A stretch of 64,000 nucleotides of DNA from Melampsora larici-populina 98AG31 (GCF_000204055.1 NW_006768773.1:360103-424102); one strand, 5' to 3'. Positions 22,435 to 35,447 are shown, counted from the stretch's first letter. Numbers and translations: made by a program. Notes: a model not told the origin generated them from the sequence alone.

Positions 22435-25400
22435 ATGCCTCCACGCGCATCTAGGGGTGGCATATCCCATCGTGTTGTCTGTCGCTGCCAAGCTAGAAAC
22501 TGCTGTTATGGTCAACATGTCGATGTCCATGGTGTGCCTCAGAGTGGAATTGAAGTCTCGCGGGAAACACGAGATGCTCATGCCCTCTTGGACCGTCGCA
22601 ACCTGGCTCAATCTCAGCTAAACACCCCTACTCATGTTTCCTCTCGTAACACATCCTCACTGAATCAACGACAAGCTGTGGCTCACGATGAAGAGTTGAG
22701 CACACGGGTGGCACAGTTGAATATTGCAAATTCGCCACCTCCTATATCCACGTTCGAACATCCGCTAGTTTCTCAATATCCTCGATCCGGCAGTAGATCC
22801 CAGGGAGCTATTCCAGCGCAGCCTCCAACGAGCACACGGCAACCTTCGAGCCACGAATACAGAGCTGGTGATACTGGAGTTGTGGACCCTTGCCATAACT
22901 CTTCTCCAGGTTCGCCGCACCACAATCGCTCGATAGCAACTGAAAAGACCTGCTCAGCCGCTATTGCCATGCGAAATTCTGGAGTTCAGGAATACGACTG
23001 TGGTCAGTATTCTGCTGTCTAGCCCTGACTCTGAGATTCAAGAAAGATGCTGACTTTTCATGATGCACAATGTCTAGATCGGTTCTTTGCGTTTAGTCTT
23101 AAATCAATCAACCCACTGCTACTCCACGTTGCACTCACCACGTCTATCATGGGCATTTACGGTCACATCTCAATGCGGACAGCATCATGGCTCTTGGACA
23201 CACAACACATAACAGTAGAGCTTTGCTTGCTTCACGGTCTGATCCCCTCAGATTCCGCCATTCGGCTTGGTGATGCCGAAAATATGATTCTGAACCGATT
23301 TCCAAAAACTGTGACGACAGCAGTTGGCTGGCTAAACATAGATCCACCACTGAACACGATGAGTTGCTGTCGAGCATGCTTTGCACTCTACCCACCTGCA
23401 CTAACCCCTAAAAAGTGCAATCATGTTGTGTCTGATATCTCGGGCGGCAACATTTCCGAAAAGTGTGAGCAGAGCACCGAGTTGCAACCAAGCTCTGACA
23501 AGGACGATGATCCGGATTTTGCGGAAAAAGTCTGTGGTGAACCATTGCTCAAATTTTCTCGTGGCAAGGTAGTTCCAATCAGCAAATATGCCTTTCAAAA
23601 CTTATCCGACTGGATTGCCCGCTTGCTATCTCGCCCTCAGGTTGAGGAGTGGCTCGATGGATCCTTGGAAGAATCAAGAAAACCATTTGACGAATCCGGT
23701 GAGATAACTGATATCCATCAATCACGTACCTGGAAGGAATTTCGTGGACGAGACGGCAAGCAATTCACAGCCGTCAGTGGTAACCTTACATTTGGTATGT
23801 TTGTGGATGCCATCAATCCGTATGGCAACAAAATCAGCGGGAAGCACGTATCCATCACGTTCATTGTGATGGTCTGTCTGACATTGCCTATAAGCCTCCG
23901 ACACGCTCCTGAAAACGTCTTTCTAGTTGGCATTGTCCCTGGACCCCGTGAGCCATCCCTCGAACAGATTAATTGGATCTTGCGTCCTGTTGTAACCCAG
24001 CTGCAGGCTCTGTGGAATCCGGGACTTCTTCTATCTCGAACTCATCAATATCCAAATGGCCGTGCCATCAAGGCTGCTTTGCTACCTTTCATTGCCGATA
24101 TCCCAGCTTTGAGACGCTGTCTTGGATTTCCTAGCGCCACTGCTAAAAACTTCTGCTCATTATGTCATCTGACCAAGCCTCATATCAATATTTTGGACCA
24201 AACACATTGGTCACCCCGTACTCTTGCTCAGCACAAAGCATGGGCATGCCAGGCACGTGATGCAGAGACTGCTGAAGAGCGAAAATCGATATTTGAATTA
24301 CACGGAGTTCGATATTCAGTTTTAGTGGAGCTTGAATACTGGGACATAATCAACTATCACGTAGTTGACTCTATGCACAACCTTCTTCTTGGACTGCTGT
24401 CCTGGCATCTTCGAAGGTTTTGGTCAATGAAAGACGTCAAGAACGAAGAAGATGACATTCCACCTATCAGCACAGTAGAACTGATGAACCTTCTCGCTGA
24501 ACACTCTCAGCCACTTCCTTCAAAGGCGGCTCTACCTGATGATGAAGACAGTGATGAGGCTAGCGTGGTACATGAAGACAAAGAGGACATCTCGTTGAAC
24601 ACCAGTTTGTCAACCAGCGACAACGACTATGATCCGCTAGGACAAGACGGGTGGGACGGAAAATGGGAAGCCCCCCCAGTAGATGAGATTGTATTTGATG
24701 CTGAAATGTTGTTGAAGATAAATCGTCTGTTACCCAGAGTACACATTCCGACGTGGGTCAAGCGTGCCATCCCGGTGCTAGGGAAAGCGTCATTTGGAAA
24801 ACTTAAGGCCGATGAATGGAGAAATCTATTCTCGATTCAGCTCCCTCTCACTCTCATTCCAATATGGAGTGGTCAAGATCATGTAAAAAGATCTCTGCTT
24901 CAGAATTTCTCCCATCTTGTCTCTCTGGTCAATCTGGCTCTAAAGCGCTCGATCACTACAGAAAACATAACTCAATATCGGCATCATATTCAGGAATACC
25001 TAGAAAGCTCTTTAATCTTGTTTGAGCATTGTAAACTTGCACCGAATCACCACATGGCCATTCACCTTGCTGATTGTCTCGAGAGGTTTGGACCAGTACG
25101 AGCATGGTGGTCTTTTCCATTCGAGCGGCTCATGGGAGGTATACTGAAAGGTACTCACAACAATCACATAGGTAAGCTTGACATTATGAATATTGATAAA
25201 ATATCTTCACTGACTCTTGCGCATCACCAGGGGAGCTGGAAGTAACCTTCCTCAAAAACTATTGTCGCGCAGGTAACTTGTCTGCTCTTTTGAAAGACAA
25301 CAAGCTCCCTGAACCGCTTAACCACTACTCTAAACGATTGAGCTCCCTCTATGACCCAATGGATCCAGTTGAAAAACGCTTGTCCAACTCCACCCTAAAG

Positions 25401-25952
25401 CCTCTGGAAAATAATGTGCTTCAGATGCTCATTGATCTGCTGAATTGTGAAGAGGGCGATGGTCAGACATGGATGGCTCCCAATAAGTGGGCAGCTCTTT
25501 CGGAAGATGAAGTTCTTGGAATATCGCCGGTTCACGCTCAGGCAACCTTCTACCAGCAAGTCCAGTATAAAAACGTCTCGTTCTCAACCTTTAGAGCAAA
25601 CCAAAATAACAGTTTTATTAAATTCAAGCCCAATGACAAAGGTCCTCCTGGATTTGGAAGGATTTCTTCAATATTCCTTCACCGCCGAACACCTGGGCAA
25701 CAAAAATCAATCTTTGACACCTGGGTCCACATTCAGTGTTTCCCGGAATTACCAAAAGGTGTTTATGATCCCTTTTCAAAACTGGAGGCACCCAACATAC
25801 AAGCAGTTCTACGTGGTTGGTCACCTACTAAAGATGTACTGATAAGATTACAAAACATCCATGCACATTGTGCATGGATAATGTACAAGCCTGGCGAAGT
25901 TCACCAAGAAATCGAAGTTCCAACGGTAGCAATGCTGTCTATGGAGCGGTAA
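22435..25952 (+). CDS. Tnp2-type CACTA transposase
   Basis: The transposase of the 15-kb element. The N-terminal exon (22435-23002) has a Cys-rich start (CRCQARNCCYGQHVD) like the zinc-binding N-termini of fungal Tnp2 proteins. A 33-bp intron (23003-23035, GT-AG) restores frame to the long second exon, which has the family landmarks DAINPYGNK (first catalytic Asp candidate), VFLVGIVPGPREPS, the Cys/His pair FCSLCHL, HGVRYSVL, DSMHNLLLGLL (second Asp) and FPFERLMGGIL (catalytic Glu). A 59-bp intron (25172-25230) joins it to the last exon, giving HIGELEVTFLKNYCRAG across the junction. The product is about 1,140 residues, normal for the family. An acidic loop (about 24530-24650) lies between the second Asp and the Glu. 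No break is visible. The 33-bp intron is very short and should be confirmed by RNA. Confidence 0.88.
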
Positions 25953-26062
25953 AGATGTAAGATTCTATCTTTTCAGTGCGATAACAAGGCATATAATGAC
26001 ATATACAATTTCAAATAGGTGGTTAAGATACAGCAATCAATTTGTCCAGGCCTTGTGAAAAA
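25953..26062. other. Convergent 3' ends of the two main CACTA genes
   Basis: Only 110 bp separate the transposase stop (25952) from the accessory gene stop (26063) on the other strand, so the two transcripts must share or overlap termination signals here. No clear polyadenylation motif pair was identified. Confidence 0.5.
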
Positions 26063-29053
26063 TCAAAGTTTTTGTAGAATGGACATCAGAGGTTCAAGAA
26101 TTGGTACCGAGACAACTCCTAACTGGGCTTTTTGAAGGGCGGAAAGACTACTCAGCCATTCAGGAGCGTAGCAGTCGACCGGCAAGCCCACAGGGGGTTT
26201 GATGCGACTGCTGGGTCCATCGAGGATGCGGACACGGGGTCGAGGTGGGCGTCCATGCGAATTTTTGGGAATGCTCTGTATTACCTTTGTTCTGTATGTA
26301 TCTATACCAATGAGGATGTCTTGTAGTTCCAAACTGCGCCAGGGAATTGAGCGAATGTGACATGGTGCTGAATTAATTTTTGAAGGGCTGCCGCTCGGTA
26401 ATACTTCCTCATTTTCTGTCTCATCATCACTACATGCAACATCGACCACTGATGACAATGGAAAGAGGTCTGAGTGAGATATTATGACTCGTTGACGCAA
26501 ATTTTTGAGCTGCTCGTTGACATGAGGCAAGATATCAATACAGTGCTGAGAAAAATAGTGAACACATGTGACTTACATGCCCGCGCCTGGCATTGCGCCT
26601 TCCTTCTTCTACAGCTTTATTCTTACGCTGAAGATCCCAACTCTCTTGGCGATATCTGTGCAAATTGATCAAAATGTAAGGCAGTTATTAAAAACCTTTC
26701 ATAAATCTGAATGTGAACGTACCGTTTAGAGAGCCCTTGTACGTATGTTGTCAAAGATTTCTTCATTTGTTCTTGACCCTCAGGGTTTGATGGTACACCA
26801 GGATACTCGCCACACTCGGTAAGCTTGACAAATATCTTCAAAGCGAGGTCCCATAACCATTTATTATCCCCGGTCCGCTGAGAGATTGAAAAATCTGGCC
26901 GGAAGCTTCGAACCCCAACCGAATTCATCATCTGTCGCATGACAGATAGTTGGGTAGGGGTGGAATCCTTGTGGCCGGGACCGTCTGGATATGGAAAGTG
27001 GGAATCCAATGTCTCCATCGTGAAAGTTGGCGCTGTGACATCCGCTTCAATGGATTCCAGATCCCTCGATTTCATCCAATTTGCCTTCTCTTCATCACTA
27101 GCTGGTGCCGGAAACGTTGAATCATCTTCTCTTTGGCCAAATAGTGTTTCAACATGAAATCGCATATGTGCCTGCAAATGACATAACAGAAAAAGTAAAT
27201 GTTTGCAAATTGGTCATGAGGTTTCAATGGGATAACATACGGCAATCCGGCCACCTCGGATATTCAATGATTCAGGTGATGAGCTCCCTGAAACCTTTGT
27301 CACAACGTGCGACAAAGCACGGACCTCAGTGTTCAAACCTTCAATTCTAGTAATTGTCTTCTTCAGAAGCTTGAGCATTTCCTCGATTGCAGCAGAGTTC
27401 TTTGAAATTTCCAAGCTTGTTGAAATCTGATTGGTGTAAATTTCTCTGATCATATTTGATAGGGATGGTGTTGAACCTAGGTCAGTTTTGGAAACCGAGA
27501 TCGCAGGCGAATCATGGTGTGGTATTGAGCTATGACAAGGTTTCTGCCGATTGAAGGTTCCCGAATGAGGTGAGACCCCAGTAGAAATTCCAGACGGATC
27601 GTGGTTTGGTGTTGAGAGGGGGGGAGGTTCCTGCTGATCGAAGGTTTCCAAAAGTGGAGAAAACATATGTTCTTCAGAGTCTTCATTTCCGGAGTGATCA
27701 CTTTCATTTTCGTCTTCGGATGGCTCCCATTGATCGCTGTCAGCTTTTGCTTTCCCCTTGCCCTTGGTGGCTTTAGTACATCTAGAGGGCGCAGACGTTG
27801 AGGCAAGGGCAGATGATAGATTCGTCGGATTTGGCCGAGGGTACAATAACCGACCATGTTCCAGACGAGGTATGCTAGTAGGAGTGGGGCTGGCCTGAGG
27901 TGAAGACATTTCAACGGATTCCCGATTTTCGAAAGTAGCCGCCACGGATGTCGCTTCGGCTAGTTGGCAACTGGGCGAGGGCACAGGAGCCAAGCTTCCT
28001 GCGTTACCAGATTTGGATGATTTAGGATCAATTCTTCGGACAGAGATTCTTGTGAATTTCTTTCGTGTTGAGAGTTTTCCCTCTGGATTTGATACGGCAG
28101 GAACGGTAAGTTGGGGTTTCGATTTCACCGCGCTTGCTTCAGTGATCGGAGGTAGCTTGATAGATTTCGGAGGATTTTCAGGCCATCGAAAATGCCTAAG
28201 TGAAAGAGATGATGTTGATTGACTTAGGCTTTGGGGGGGATGGTTTTGATCTTCATACGTGAATTCTGCGAGCGTAGGAACTGGTAAAACTGGAATCTGA
28301 TCTGGAATTGGAGGCACTGTGGATTGACGTGACCTGGGTTGTTCTGACGGCGGCTCTGGCGATGGAAGGATGACTGGGAGAATATGAAAAGTCAACGTTC
28401 ATCTGGTATAAATGACATGGAAGGTTGACTCACTCAAATCGTGATACTCCCGGCACAGCTTGACCAGCTCTTCCTTATCCGCAGCAGACATATCCAGCCC
28501 AACACCCCTGAGCATTTCGTTAAGTTGAGAATGATTGTATATGTTGTAATCCACGTCAATGTTGTTAGAAGTTTGATCTTGAACCTTTGCTACAGACTTC
28601 ACTTCTTCTCCGCCGGACTTTCCGATTTTGAATTGTCTAGCTGATAACGTCTGCGAGCGCCGTGCGGGACCAGTTTCGCCATCACATTTGACCTTCTTCC
28701 TGGTGATGTGTTGCTGAAGCAGTTCTTGTAGTCGTTCACGACTAGTTTTTGGACCCACAAAGACTCCAACTCCTTCTAAGGACGACTTTTTGCCTGTCAG
28801 ATTTACACACGGATTGTCTTTTAGTATCATTTGTATTTAATGTTAGCCATGCAAGCATGGAGATTAGAATCTTACTTTTGCCTGACTGTCTTTTGGGTGA
28901 CACCCTTCGATGTTTCATTCCTACAACCCGATCATCATCTTCCCCTGCAATCGAGCCCTGATCATTGGATTTGTCTCGGGAGTCTTGCTGCACCGAGTTC
29001 TTGCGTAAAGGTCGAGTACGTTGAAAAGCAGTCTTTGGGTTATTTCGCGGCAT
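26063..29053 (-). CDS. Multi-exon accessory protein of the CACTA element
   Basis: A minus-strand gene with six or seven exons starting MPRNNPKTAFQ at 29053. Exon junctions with GT-AG sites are at about 28874/28792, 28429/28378, 27240/27177, 26724/26672 and 26573/26546. Order: basic N-terminus; a helical segment RERLQELLQQH; a long Pro/Ser-rich disordered stretch with an acidic patch (SEDENESDHSGNEDSEE); a coiled coil (about 27300-27440); a folded block with FRPDFSISQRTGDNKWLWDL; and a C-terminal block ending RPPRPRVRI, then GLPVDCYAPEWL. I recall the latter signature from minus-strand companions of basidiomycete CACTA transposases. Its likely role is the second transposition protein, acting at the subterminal repeats. 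I am fairly sure of the gene and less sure of the exact splice sites. Confidence 0.7.
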
Positions 29054-30431
29054 TTCTGCGTTTCAGATGAAGATTAAGCGATGAATAAAGTGATAGGGGT
29101 ACTGGTGATTCTAGTGAGGTTATTGAATAGTGATAATTGGTAATTTGGACACCGGGCCAGCCTAGTGCAAGTTGGAAAAGCTGAAGTTCTTTTAGAGAGG
29201 AAAGAAAATGCAGAAGGGATGTCTGCGAAAGAAAATTAGTACAGCTCATTATAAAACCTCACTCGTTGAGCATGTAGAAAGATAAGTCCGTGGAAACCTA
29301 TCCAAATCCCTTTGACGAGTTGATTTCGCAATGTTACAGGTGTAATCGTATAGTGACAAATGGTCAGTCATCTGTATATCTGTCTACAAGCCCGGTAACC
29401 TTCTCCAAGGATCCACAAAGGCATCCCAATGAGGTTGACATCGAAAATAATAAGGCGATGAAAGGTGTTTCCAAAGAAAAAATTGATCGGGCAACCAAAA
29501 ACCACTCATGAGAACTCATGATTTGTTTTGTGGGCTGCGGGCCGATTTACCTGACTTTACACGTGCCTTTTCTCGACCGTGTAATTTTGGGGACCGGGCT
29601 AAAAAGCTTTGTCAATCAACTAATGTCTGGGATTTGAAGGATAAGGGATTTATGAACAATGTAAAATTGAATTATACATTGTGAAAGTGAAAAGCATGAA
29701 GACAGGCACTCATTATGTATTTCCTCTCTTCAGGGTTCCGACATACTTGAGGTATTGACATAACACTGACAATTACAATACGGGAGGATAGAGGCGCAAA
29801 GACATTATGGGCATCATGATTATCTAGTGAGATAGTGACCCAAACTCAGACCACGCTTAATGATAAAACCAAGTCGCTGTGATTTTATTCATGGTCACAT
29901 TGATAAAAGCTTCGAGGTGGCTTCAAAGTTATCTGATGAGAGTAGCAGCTGGTAGTTTGAATATGGAGTAGAAATTATAAAATGTGAGACACCGGCACTA
30001 CCAACGCAATGGAACAATATCAAGCGCATAGTTTACTATTTGGTCAAGATATTCCAGACCTCTTGTACCAGCTTCGTGATAAACGTTACCATTTCCCCGA
30101 ACACGCTTGCAAGCAACATACAAGCAATTTCACTAAAGTATTGAAGAAAGTGATAGCAGGTGTGCCACCATCGAAACAATGAGTTTACGCCAGCTCTTGA
30201 AGAAGAAGAAGAAAGATCTCACCAGAGTAACTAATTGACGCCTTTCACTCAACCAATTCAATTAACTTATTGAGAGCTTTCCATCTTGCTGCTGGCACAA
30301 CGTTGGCAGCAAGATTGAGATTTACTCTGTTCCTTTACAGGAAGTCGACTCCTACAAATTTGAATAAAGAAAGCTGGGATTAATGTACAGTACAATGATA
30401 GAATGTTCAGACTGTCCATCATTGATGGAGC
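29054..30431. other. Spacer within the CACTA element
   Basis: About 1.4 kb with no convincing gene. A 73-codon open frame at 29290-29511 has no supporting features. Part of this region must hold the promoter of the accessory gene that starts at 29053. Confidence 0.4.
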
Positions 30432-31163
30432 TTACCGATGATAAGATATCAATGCTGAAAGGTAGGCATCATCTCGGATCGCACCTTGAAACGTCTTTTC
30501 GCAAGATTGCAACATGATATTTGCAGATTCAAGGCGGGACTGGACATCTTTGCGGTCACTTGGGGAGATGCTGGGCTCTGATAACCAAAGTATTTGACTC
30601 TCGACAGACTCGTGAGCGTCTTTGAGGTAGCTAATGCATTCGTGCATAGCCTCTGAGGCTTCTTCTTCAGCACATGTAAGTTCATGAATTTTGTCTTTGT
30701 TGAGATGATTGTAATCCTTGATGAAATTGAGAAGGTGTTCACCAGCAAGGCGATATTTTCCATTCTTGAGGTAGCCGAAAGTCAGACCATTGAAGCTTGT
30801 GATGCGGGCAGCGTCGATCTCGGATCCAGGCGTCACGGTTGTTTGAGAGTCTTCTGGTCCAAATAGTGGATATTCGAATTTCGCGCGAAAGTAGGATGGA
30901 GGCTCGCAAGTTGAAGGGACAACTACAAGGGAGAGGCGCTTAGGTACCATCTCAAGAAATGTCTTATGGAGCAGGTCACGATCTTCTTTAGCCGCTTCCG
31001 CGAAGGTGAAATGAGGATAGAATGCAAGAATCGTCTCCAAAATTTGGGGGTTGGAGGCTTTATTCAAAAAACGATCAAAATCAAATCTAGGAGAGGGATT
31101 GTCGACAACAAAATCAAGGAGATAGGAAGGTAGAAAAAGGTGGGTTTGCACTGAATTCGACAT
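30432..31163 (-). CDS. Unrecognised 243-residue cargo protein
   Basis: An intact single-exon frame with ATG start (MSNSVQTHLFLPSYLLDF) and a normal amino-acid mix. It reads as a soluble, mostly helical protein: a conserved-looking N-terminal half (FLEMVPKRLSLVVVP, FRAKFEYPLFGPED) and a C-terminal helical half rich in Glu and Ser (EEEASEAMHECISYL...QSRLESANIMLQ). No signal peptide, membrane segment or known motif was seen. It lies inside the 15-kb CACTA element on the same strand as the accessory gene. It may be a captured host gene or an element-specific factor. Confidence 0.6.
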   Translation of the reverse strand: MSNSVQTHLFLPSYLLDFVVDNPSPRFDFDRFLNKASNPQILETILAFYPHFTFAEAAKEDRDLLHKTFLEMVPKRLSLVVVPSTCEPPSYFRAKFEYPLFGPEDSQTTVTPGSEIDAARITSFNGLTFGYLKNGKYRLAGEHLLNFIKDYNHLNKDKIHELTCAEEEASEAMHECISYLKDAHESVESQILWLSEPSISPSDRKDVQSRLESANIMLQSCEKTFQGAIRDDAYLSALISYHR

Positions 31164-32011
31164 GATGTGAATAGTCTACCAAATCTGGTCGGAATGGAGG
31201 AACTTGAGGGATACTCTTTCAACTTATCCTTGACTTATATCTCAAAAGAGATATGTCCAATGTCACCAGAAAACCATCCCCACCTCTTATTTCCAATACT
31301 CATGACGTGATCCGTTCTATCTGCATGTCTCACATGCAACTTTGGCTCCTGACTCTTCTCAAGAAGACATATGCGTCAAGTTAGGGGCGATTATGGGACA
31401 AACCCGTACAAAATAGAAAGCCCACTCTCCAATATATATAATTCTCTATAATTCTACATGTATTAATTGATGGGACATTTGAATTTTGGCTAATAGAATA
31501 GACCGAATTACAAAAAGAGGGATCTACATCAGATTCACCTAAATAAATTACACGCAAAATATGATCATGGTAGATCATTTATATATGACTCGCTGCAAGC
31601 CAAGGGCTTCATGAGTCCCTTCGATCAAACATTTTCTTCCAAGGATTTGTGGATCAACATTTCTTTAGTTTATATTGTAATTTAGTAAGTGTTATCAATG
31701 AGATACATATTTGATGAAACTTCTAGTATACAATCATACTTCTAATTCCTCACGAGGCAAACTGAACCCCCTAGAGTGATGGGCCTGTCTCAAGAACAGC
31801 TGAACCTACTCATGCAGGGATTTGATCCCTGATCAATGTCAATGTGACCACACTGTCTATACACTCAACGGTGATAAGGCTATCAGTTCAGCCCATAGCA
31901 TTGGGTTATAATTTAAACTTCAATCATCAAGAAGGAAAAAAACATAACAAATGGATCACATAATACATGTATATTGCCAGAACACATATGATACTTCAAT
32001 ATGAAACAGAG
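31164..32011. other. Spacer within the CACTA element
   Basis: AT-rich, no gene found. A fold with a T-arm-like hairpin (cagggatttgatccctg, near 31816) attracted attention as tRNA-like but failed as a tRNA; see the rejected list. Confidence 0.4.
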
Positions 32012-33663
32012 TTAACATGTCCCCTCCGACTCATCGGTAGAGTCACCATTTTCTTCTTCATCCAGCTTCATCAACCCAGTTATCACCTCTTCCTGAGCTT
32101 GAATGTTATCAACTGCGTCATTGAGCTGGTTGGATAAGTCTGACACCTCGGCTTCTAAAGTTTGGATCCTATCATGTAAAAATCTGTATGTTTCAATTGT
32201 CTTTTCAAGACCTGCAAGACGCTCTTGAAGTACACGAGCTTCAAGGAACAAAATGATTTATTCAGTATGAGACAGAATGTGATCAGCAGGGTAAGGACTC
32301 CATACTTTCTTCCTCCCGTCGCATTTCTTCTGCCAAAGCTGACATATCGGATTTCTCATTCATCTCCATTCGTGATGTGAGATTTTCTATTATATCATGA
32401 AGCTCAGAGACTGCCAAGTCATTCGAATCAGGCGTGATTATTGTAACCTATAATGTACCAAACCTCACTTACGACGCTTATCATGTTTGCGTTCTTCCTG
32501 AAAGATGTCCGCGCCAGATTTCATATAAGTAATGGTAGGCAACGTCCCCGGGGCATCTTTGCTTACGATGGTAGGTATGTCTTCTCCCACAACTAAGATG
32601 ACCAAAAGTACTCTTGGTTCATTAGTACTATGTTTCAAAATAATGTAGACTACAAGACACACTCACCCGGGTTTGGTTCGTCCATCAAATTGACGTCACC
32701 GAGATCAATCAAGGGATAACTTTGATGCTCAATCTTGACTTTGGCTTTAGATACGATATTAGCAGTAACTGATGGTCCAGAAGGGCTGCTTATTGGTTCA
32801 AGCAAGGACACATCCAAATATTGGCGTGGCTTGCCCTCGGATTTTGAACGCTATGAGGAGCTTGCAGTCTATCAGTACCATTTAACATAGGGAAATTTGG
32901 TTTGTATGAGAGAAAGAATAGTTTAACGTCTCACAGTCTTGAGTTTTTTCGGTGCTTTTGTATGTTCACTAGGGGAGGTTATTGGTGGCACTTGAAATTT
33001 TTGTAATGCAGCAATGTCAGTGTTATCAATCATTTCACTAGGATTGAAGAAAACCTACCCATGCTAGAACGCTTCAATGAACGGATATTGATCTGAGCAG
33101 ATGGCGCTCGCTTGGCTTGGGGAACATTTACTGCACCACTCTTCATTTGTGAACAAGACAATTGTTTCGGCTTCTCCTCCAGCTGCAAAGGAACATAAGC
33201 CACACACCCAATTAAAAGCATAGTAGGTTGATTGAAGCGTACCAATCGTAAACCAATGGAAGAATCTGTGACCAACGCTCCAGGCGCGTCCAAAGTTCCA
33301 ACAGTGGCTTCGATAGGTGAGGGATCTTGTGCTGGATTCGCAGGGTTGGAATTGATAGCTGGTGGATCCCCCGAGATCCTCGGGGTTCCTGCAGGGACAT
33401 CGACAGCTGGGGCATCGCTTTGTGGATTAGGGAAATCTTGATTGGTGGAAGATGGAGATGATAGAATGTTAAACATTAGTGACAAATGTTTAGTAAAAAC
33501 AAAAGGATACTTGCGTACAAGCTGGCTGTTGCCCCCGAACAATACACGCAATCTCTTGCTTAAGCGCACCAGAGTTGATAGGAGTCATTGGATGATTAAT
33601 TCGCATCCAATCGAGCATCATTTGCTTGTTGATACCGCGGCTACTGGGGTCGAACGGTGGCAT
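32012..33663 (-). CDS. Eight-exon coiled-coil cargo protein of the CACTA element
   Basis: A minus-strand gene starting MPPFDPSSRGINKQ at 33663. Eight exons can be chained with GT-AG sites: first exon to about 33510; then about 33434-33241, 33184-33059, 32990-32936, 32849-32669, 32602-32475, 32415-32309 and 32243-32012. The first exon contains LDWMRINHPMTP, a compact block that may be a small DNA- or protein-binding fold. The middle exons are Pro/Ser/Lys-rich and disordered. The last two exons form a coiled coil (ARVLQERLAGLEKTIETY) followed by an acidic C-terminus (DEEENGDSTDESEG). Its role is unknown. The coiled coil suggests dimerisation, perhaps with the other element-encoded proteins. It lies immediately inside the right TIR. 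Confidence 0.6.
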
Positions 33664-33888
33664 TGGACTACTGAAGACTCGAGTGAACAAACTACTGAAG
33701 ACTAGAGTGGACAATCTTGTATTATAGGACAGATATACGATCAGCAAATGAGCGTTGATAAAATGGTGGCAAAAGTGAGGGAACAGAAGAATGACATACC
33801 TGCCAATTCAACACAAGGTTATGTGTATCACGATATTAGGAAGCATGCGACGGGATGAAATTGAGTCAGCTGGGTAGACAACACTTGT

Positions 33889-34859
33889 AAGAAAAGACAA
33901 GGGTGATAGCCAGAATGAGTAGGATAGATCAACACCTACATGAAGGAAGAGATGGATAGATACGACTTTGAAAAACTGAATCGAATGAAGGAGGGATGTA
34001 GTCTAGTGGATGTAGAAAACGGAAAAGGTGAGTACGATCATGATATATATATTGAAAAAAGGAACGCTGGCCAATAAGTTTTTGTCATCAATTCGGCATA
34101 GTAGAAAACTGAATTTGTGAAAAACAAAAGATTGTGGTGGGCAAGGCGATAAGTTAGTTAACTCCGATTGCAGAATAGTCAAAGAAGATGACTTACATTT
34201 GTTTGACTGTGAGTAGGCCCTGATAATGACTTGTAATGGGGTGGTTATTGGATGCTTGACGATCATGTTGGTGAAGGGATGAAAGGTGCCAATTAGTTTC
34301 TTTGAAAAGAAACTTGGGGTACTCTAATCACTTGCATGTACATATTTAATTTGTATTTACGAGATACAAATTACACTACGAATGAGTTTATAATACAAGT
34401 TCGACAAGGGTTCTCTTCATCTTCACTTCAAAGTTTTCTCAACCTTTCTCAAAAGCAAGAGAAAGGAGTGTCGGGATCATACATAGTGTGAAACACTGCT
34501 CTCAAGTGTACGTAATCAATTCATCTCTTGTAGGACTTGAGTGAACTTGAACAGTCAGATTATATTTCAGACCTTTTCTTGCCCCAGTTCTCTAGCGGAA
34601 CTTATCTATGTACAGTGAAAAACAATGTTAGAAAAATTATAGATGTCTTTGATTTCTCCTTGAATCTCTGCCTGGGGAACATACAAAAGTGTTTTTGGAA
34701 AGAGCTACTCATGCTTGAAACACTCATATTCATCTCTCTAGGTCATCACTGACTGTTCTCTGGTCTCATGATCCCTCCAGAGAAAAGGGGTACTTATCTG
34801 ACCTTATATAAGTCTACACTTTTCTTTTCCATGTGGAAAATATTATTTTTGGGGTAGTG
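33889..34859 (-). repeat. Right 971-bp terminal inverted repeat of the CACTA element
   Basis: Reverse complement of 19864-20834 with no difference found. It ends TTGGGGTAGTG and is followed by the TGT duplication. Confidence 0.95.
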
Positions 34860-34862
34860 TGT

Positions 34863-35447
34863 AGTCATCACTTGAGGCCCTAACTTTACTCCGAGTCTCC
34901 ACATCTCTCTTTTGGCATCCACCTCAACCATGACTCCATCCACTAGCCCCAGTTTCCTTCCAAATTCAAATTTTAGTTTTAAAAGTCAAAAGCCTCATCT
35001 CTTTCCTTTTGAAATAAAACGATCTTGTTTGAATTCGACTGAAAACAATATGCTTCAGAAGTATCATCAAGTCTTTAGAAGTCAACTTAAGTCTTAGACA
35101 GGAACTTTTTAAAATGAAACAATATGTTTTCTCAATTGAAAACAATGTCTTAGTTTCAAAAGTCTCATCTCAAAGTTTCAAAAGGCGACTCAGATCAGTT
35201 TTTGTATGAAATGGAACGATCAATTGTGCTTTGTTTGAAATAGAACAATCACTTTTGAATTCTTTGTATTGCAAAGGTCAAAACAAACCAAAGAGAGAGT
35301 AACTTTGAAATCAGCATACATCAGGTAGACAAGTATCATATATATGTTTTGTGGAAGGACTTGGGTTATTTGGGTGTGTTGTGTTGGCAAGGAAGGGGAG
35401 GGGTTGGTTGAGTCTATATCGAACTCGACTATTTTTTTTCAACAAAC
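34863..35447. other. Right flank of the CACTA element, no gene
   Basis: Spacer DNA. A 61-codon open frame at 34912-35097 (Ser/Thr/Pro-rich, Phe-rich) is not convincing as a gene. If the CACTA insertion is removed, this stretch was contiguous with the MITE and Gypsy-1 3' flank on the left. Confidence 0.35.

Larger units (their letters stand above)
19864..34859. mobile_element. Complete CACTA (EnSpm) transposon, 14,996 bp
   Basis: The left end reads CACTACCCCAAAAATAATAT and the right end is its reverse complement ending TAGTG, with a 3-bp target duplication TGT (19861-19863 and 34860-34862). TIRs are 971 bp, and I found no mismatch on reading both. The element carries a Tnp2-type transposase on the plus strand and a multi-exon accessory gene on the minus strand, plus three genes of unknown role. 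Identical TIRs and complete boundaries imply a recent insertion. All genes lie between the TIRs, and the transposase and accessory genes converge at about 26.0 kb. Confidence 0.95.

Noticed and set aside
31795..31905. tRNA-like fold with a CAGGG/CCCTG T-arm and a GCTGAAC/GTTCAGC outer stem on the minus strand
   Set aside because: Nine extra bases separate the T-arm from the outer stem and the anticodon arm does not form a proper 5-bp stem with a 7-base loop, so it is not a tRNA gene.
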